This document shows, piece after piece, positions 5,291 to 5,621 of a DNA stretch of 5,621 nucleotides. Position 1 is the first letter of the stretch; every line of letters begins with the position of its first letter. Below the pieces are notes generated by a model. It searched no databases. It had not been told where the DNA came from and saw only the letters and a program-made list of their open reading frames with translations. A program made the translations under genes and the position numbers. The DNA is from Dehalococcoidia bacterium (GTDB lineage Bacteria; Chloroflexota; Dehalococcoidia; Tepidiformales; Tepidiformaceae): contig SLAK01000172.1 of NCBI GenBank assembly GCA_007126855.1, positions 1-5,621 of the forward strand, written 5' to 3'.

Positions 5291-5621
5291 GCGCCATGGC
5301 GAGCTACCTGGTGCTGGTGCGGATGCACCTCCAGTCCTTTCGCCCTGAGATCCCCGTTGTCGTGGCGGTGCAGATCGCGTTTGCGGTCGGCTTCGTCCTG
5401 GGCTTTGGCTATCTCATCCCCGACATCGACAACACCACCGCGCTGTTCATCACCGTCGGTGCAGCCACGCAGAACCTGGTCATGGTGGGCTGCGTCATGT
5501 TGCCACAGTTCCTGGCCATGGGGCGCCAGGAAGGCCGCCTCGACTACTTCCTGTCTCTCCCCATTTCCCGCGAGGCTTACCTGCTGGCGAACGTCACCGT
5601 CGCGGCCTGCTTTGCGTTGCC
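5287..5621 (+). CDS. ABC-2-type exporter permease (3' end outside window)
   Basis: The first 111 residues of an integral membrane protein, open to the right edge. It starts at the ATG overlapping the ATPase stop, with AGGAGG at 5274-5279 seven bases upstream. After a short amphipathic N-terminus (ASYLVLVRMHLQSFRPE) there is a membrane segment at about 23-44, a second at about 52-76, and the beginning of a third from about 98. Between the second and third lies GRQEGRLDYFLSLPISREAYLL (79-100). This is the conserved coupling region of ABC-2 permeases, in which a charged E-GRLD segment precedes the LPISR motif. A subunit of this type pairs with the ATPase encoded just upstream to form the exporter; whether it works as a homodimer cannot be seen here. 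Confidence 0.9.
   Translation, partial: MSAMASYLVLVRMHLQSFRPEIPVVVAVQIAFAVGFVLGFGYLIPDIDNTTALFITVGAATQNLVMVGCVMLPQFLAMGRQEGRLDYFLSLPISREAYLLANVTVAACFAL

Overview
The window is a G+C-rich (roughly two-thirds by eye) piece of bacterial chromosome. It is densely coded, with third-position G/C preference in every gene and canonical AGGAGG-type ribosome binding sites. The taxon cannot be fixed from sequence alone. An ECF sigma factor coupled to an odd membrane protein, a tail rich in Pro, Gly, Asp and His, and an ABC-2 exporter would fit Chloroflexota or a related high-GC lineage, but this is a weak inference.

Layout. Positions 2-355 (+) are the 3' end of a gene resembling the C-terminal part of an HK97-fold phage major capsid protein. 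A hairpin at 384-406 lies between it and a convergent gene at 439-1155 (-), an NAD(P)-binding NmrA/SDR-like oxidoreductase. A 134-bp divergent intergenic region separates this from an AraC-family regulator with an N-terminal cupin domain at 1290-2270 (+). The divergent pair is a plausible regulator/target module. After a terminator-like hairpin comes a two-gene operon. It encodes an ECF-type sigma factor (2425-2994) and, overlapping it by ATGA, a 404-residue single-pass membrane protein (2991-4205), which is the likely anti-sigma factor or sensor. A strong intrinsic terminator (4232-4258) closes this operon. The final unit is an ABC-2 exporter operon: the ATPase at 4370-5290 and the permease from 5287, which runs off the window. 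It is preceded by a sigma-70-like promoter whose -35 element coincides with one arm of a nested inverted repeat.

Most unusual feature. The membrane partner of the sigma factor has no recognisable zinc-binding anti-sigma motif. Outside its single membrane segment it is built from acidic Asn/Gly-rich linkers, two gap-free copies of a 43-residue unit (cysteines exactly 38 residues apart in each), and a tail with four RPDHAxPP repeats. Each unit looks like a disulfide-closed helical hairpin, so the pair may be an envelope-sensing (possibly redox- or metal-sensing) signalling system. That function is inference, not seen in the sequence.

No stretch over 300 bases lacks a gene. I saw no tRNA, rRNA, CRISPR array or insertion sequence.
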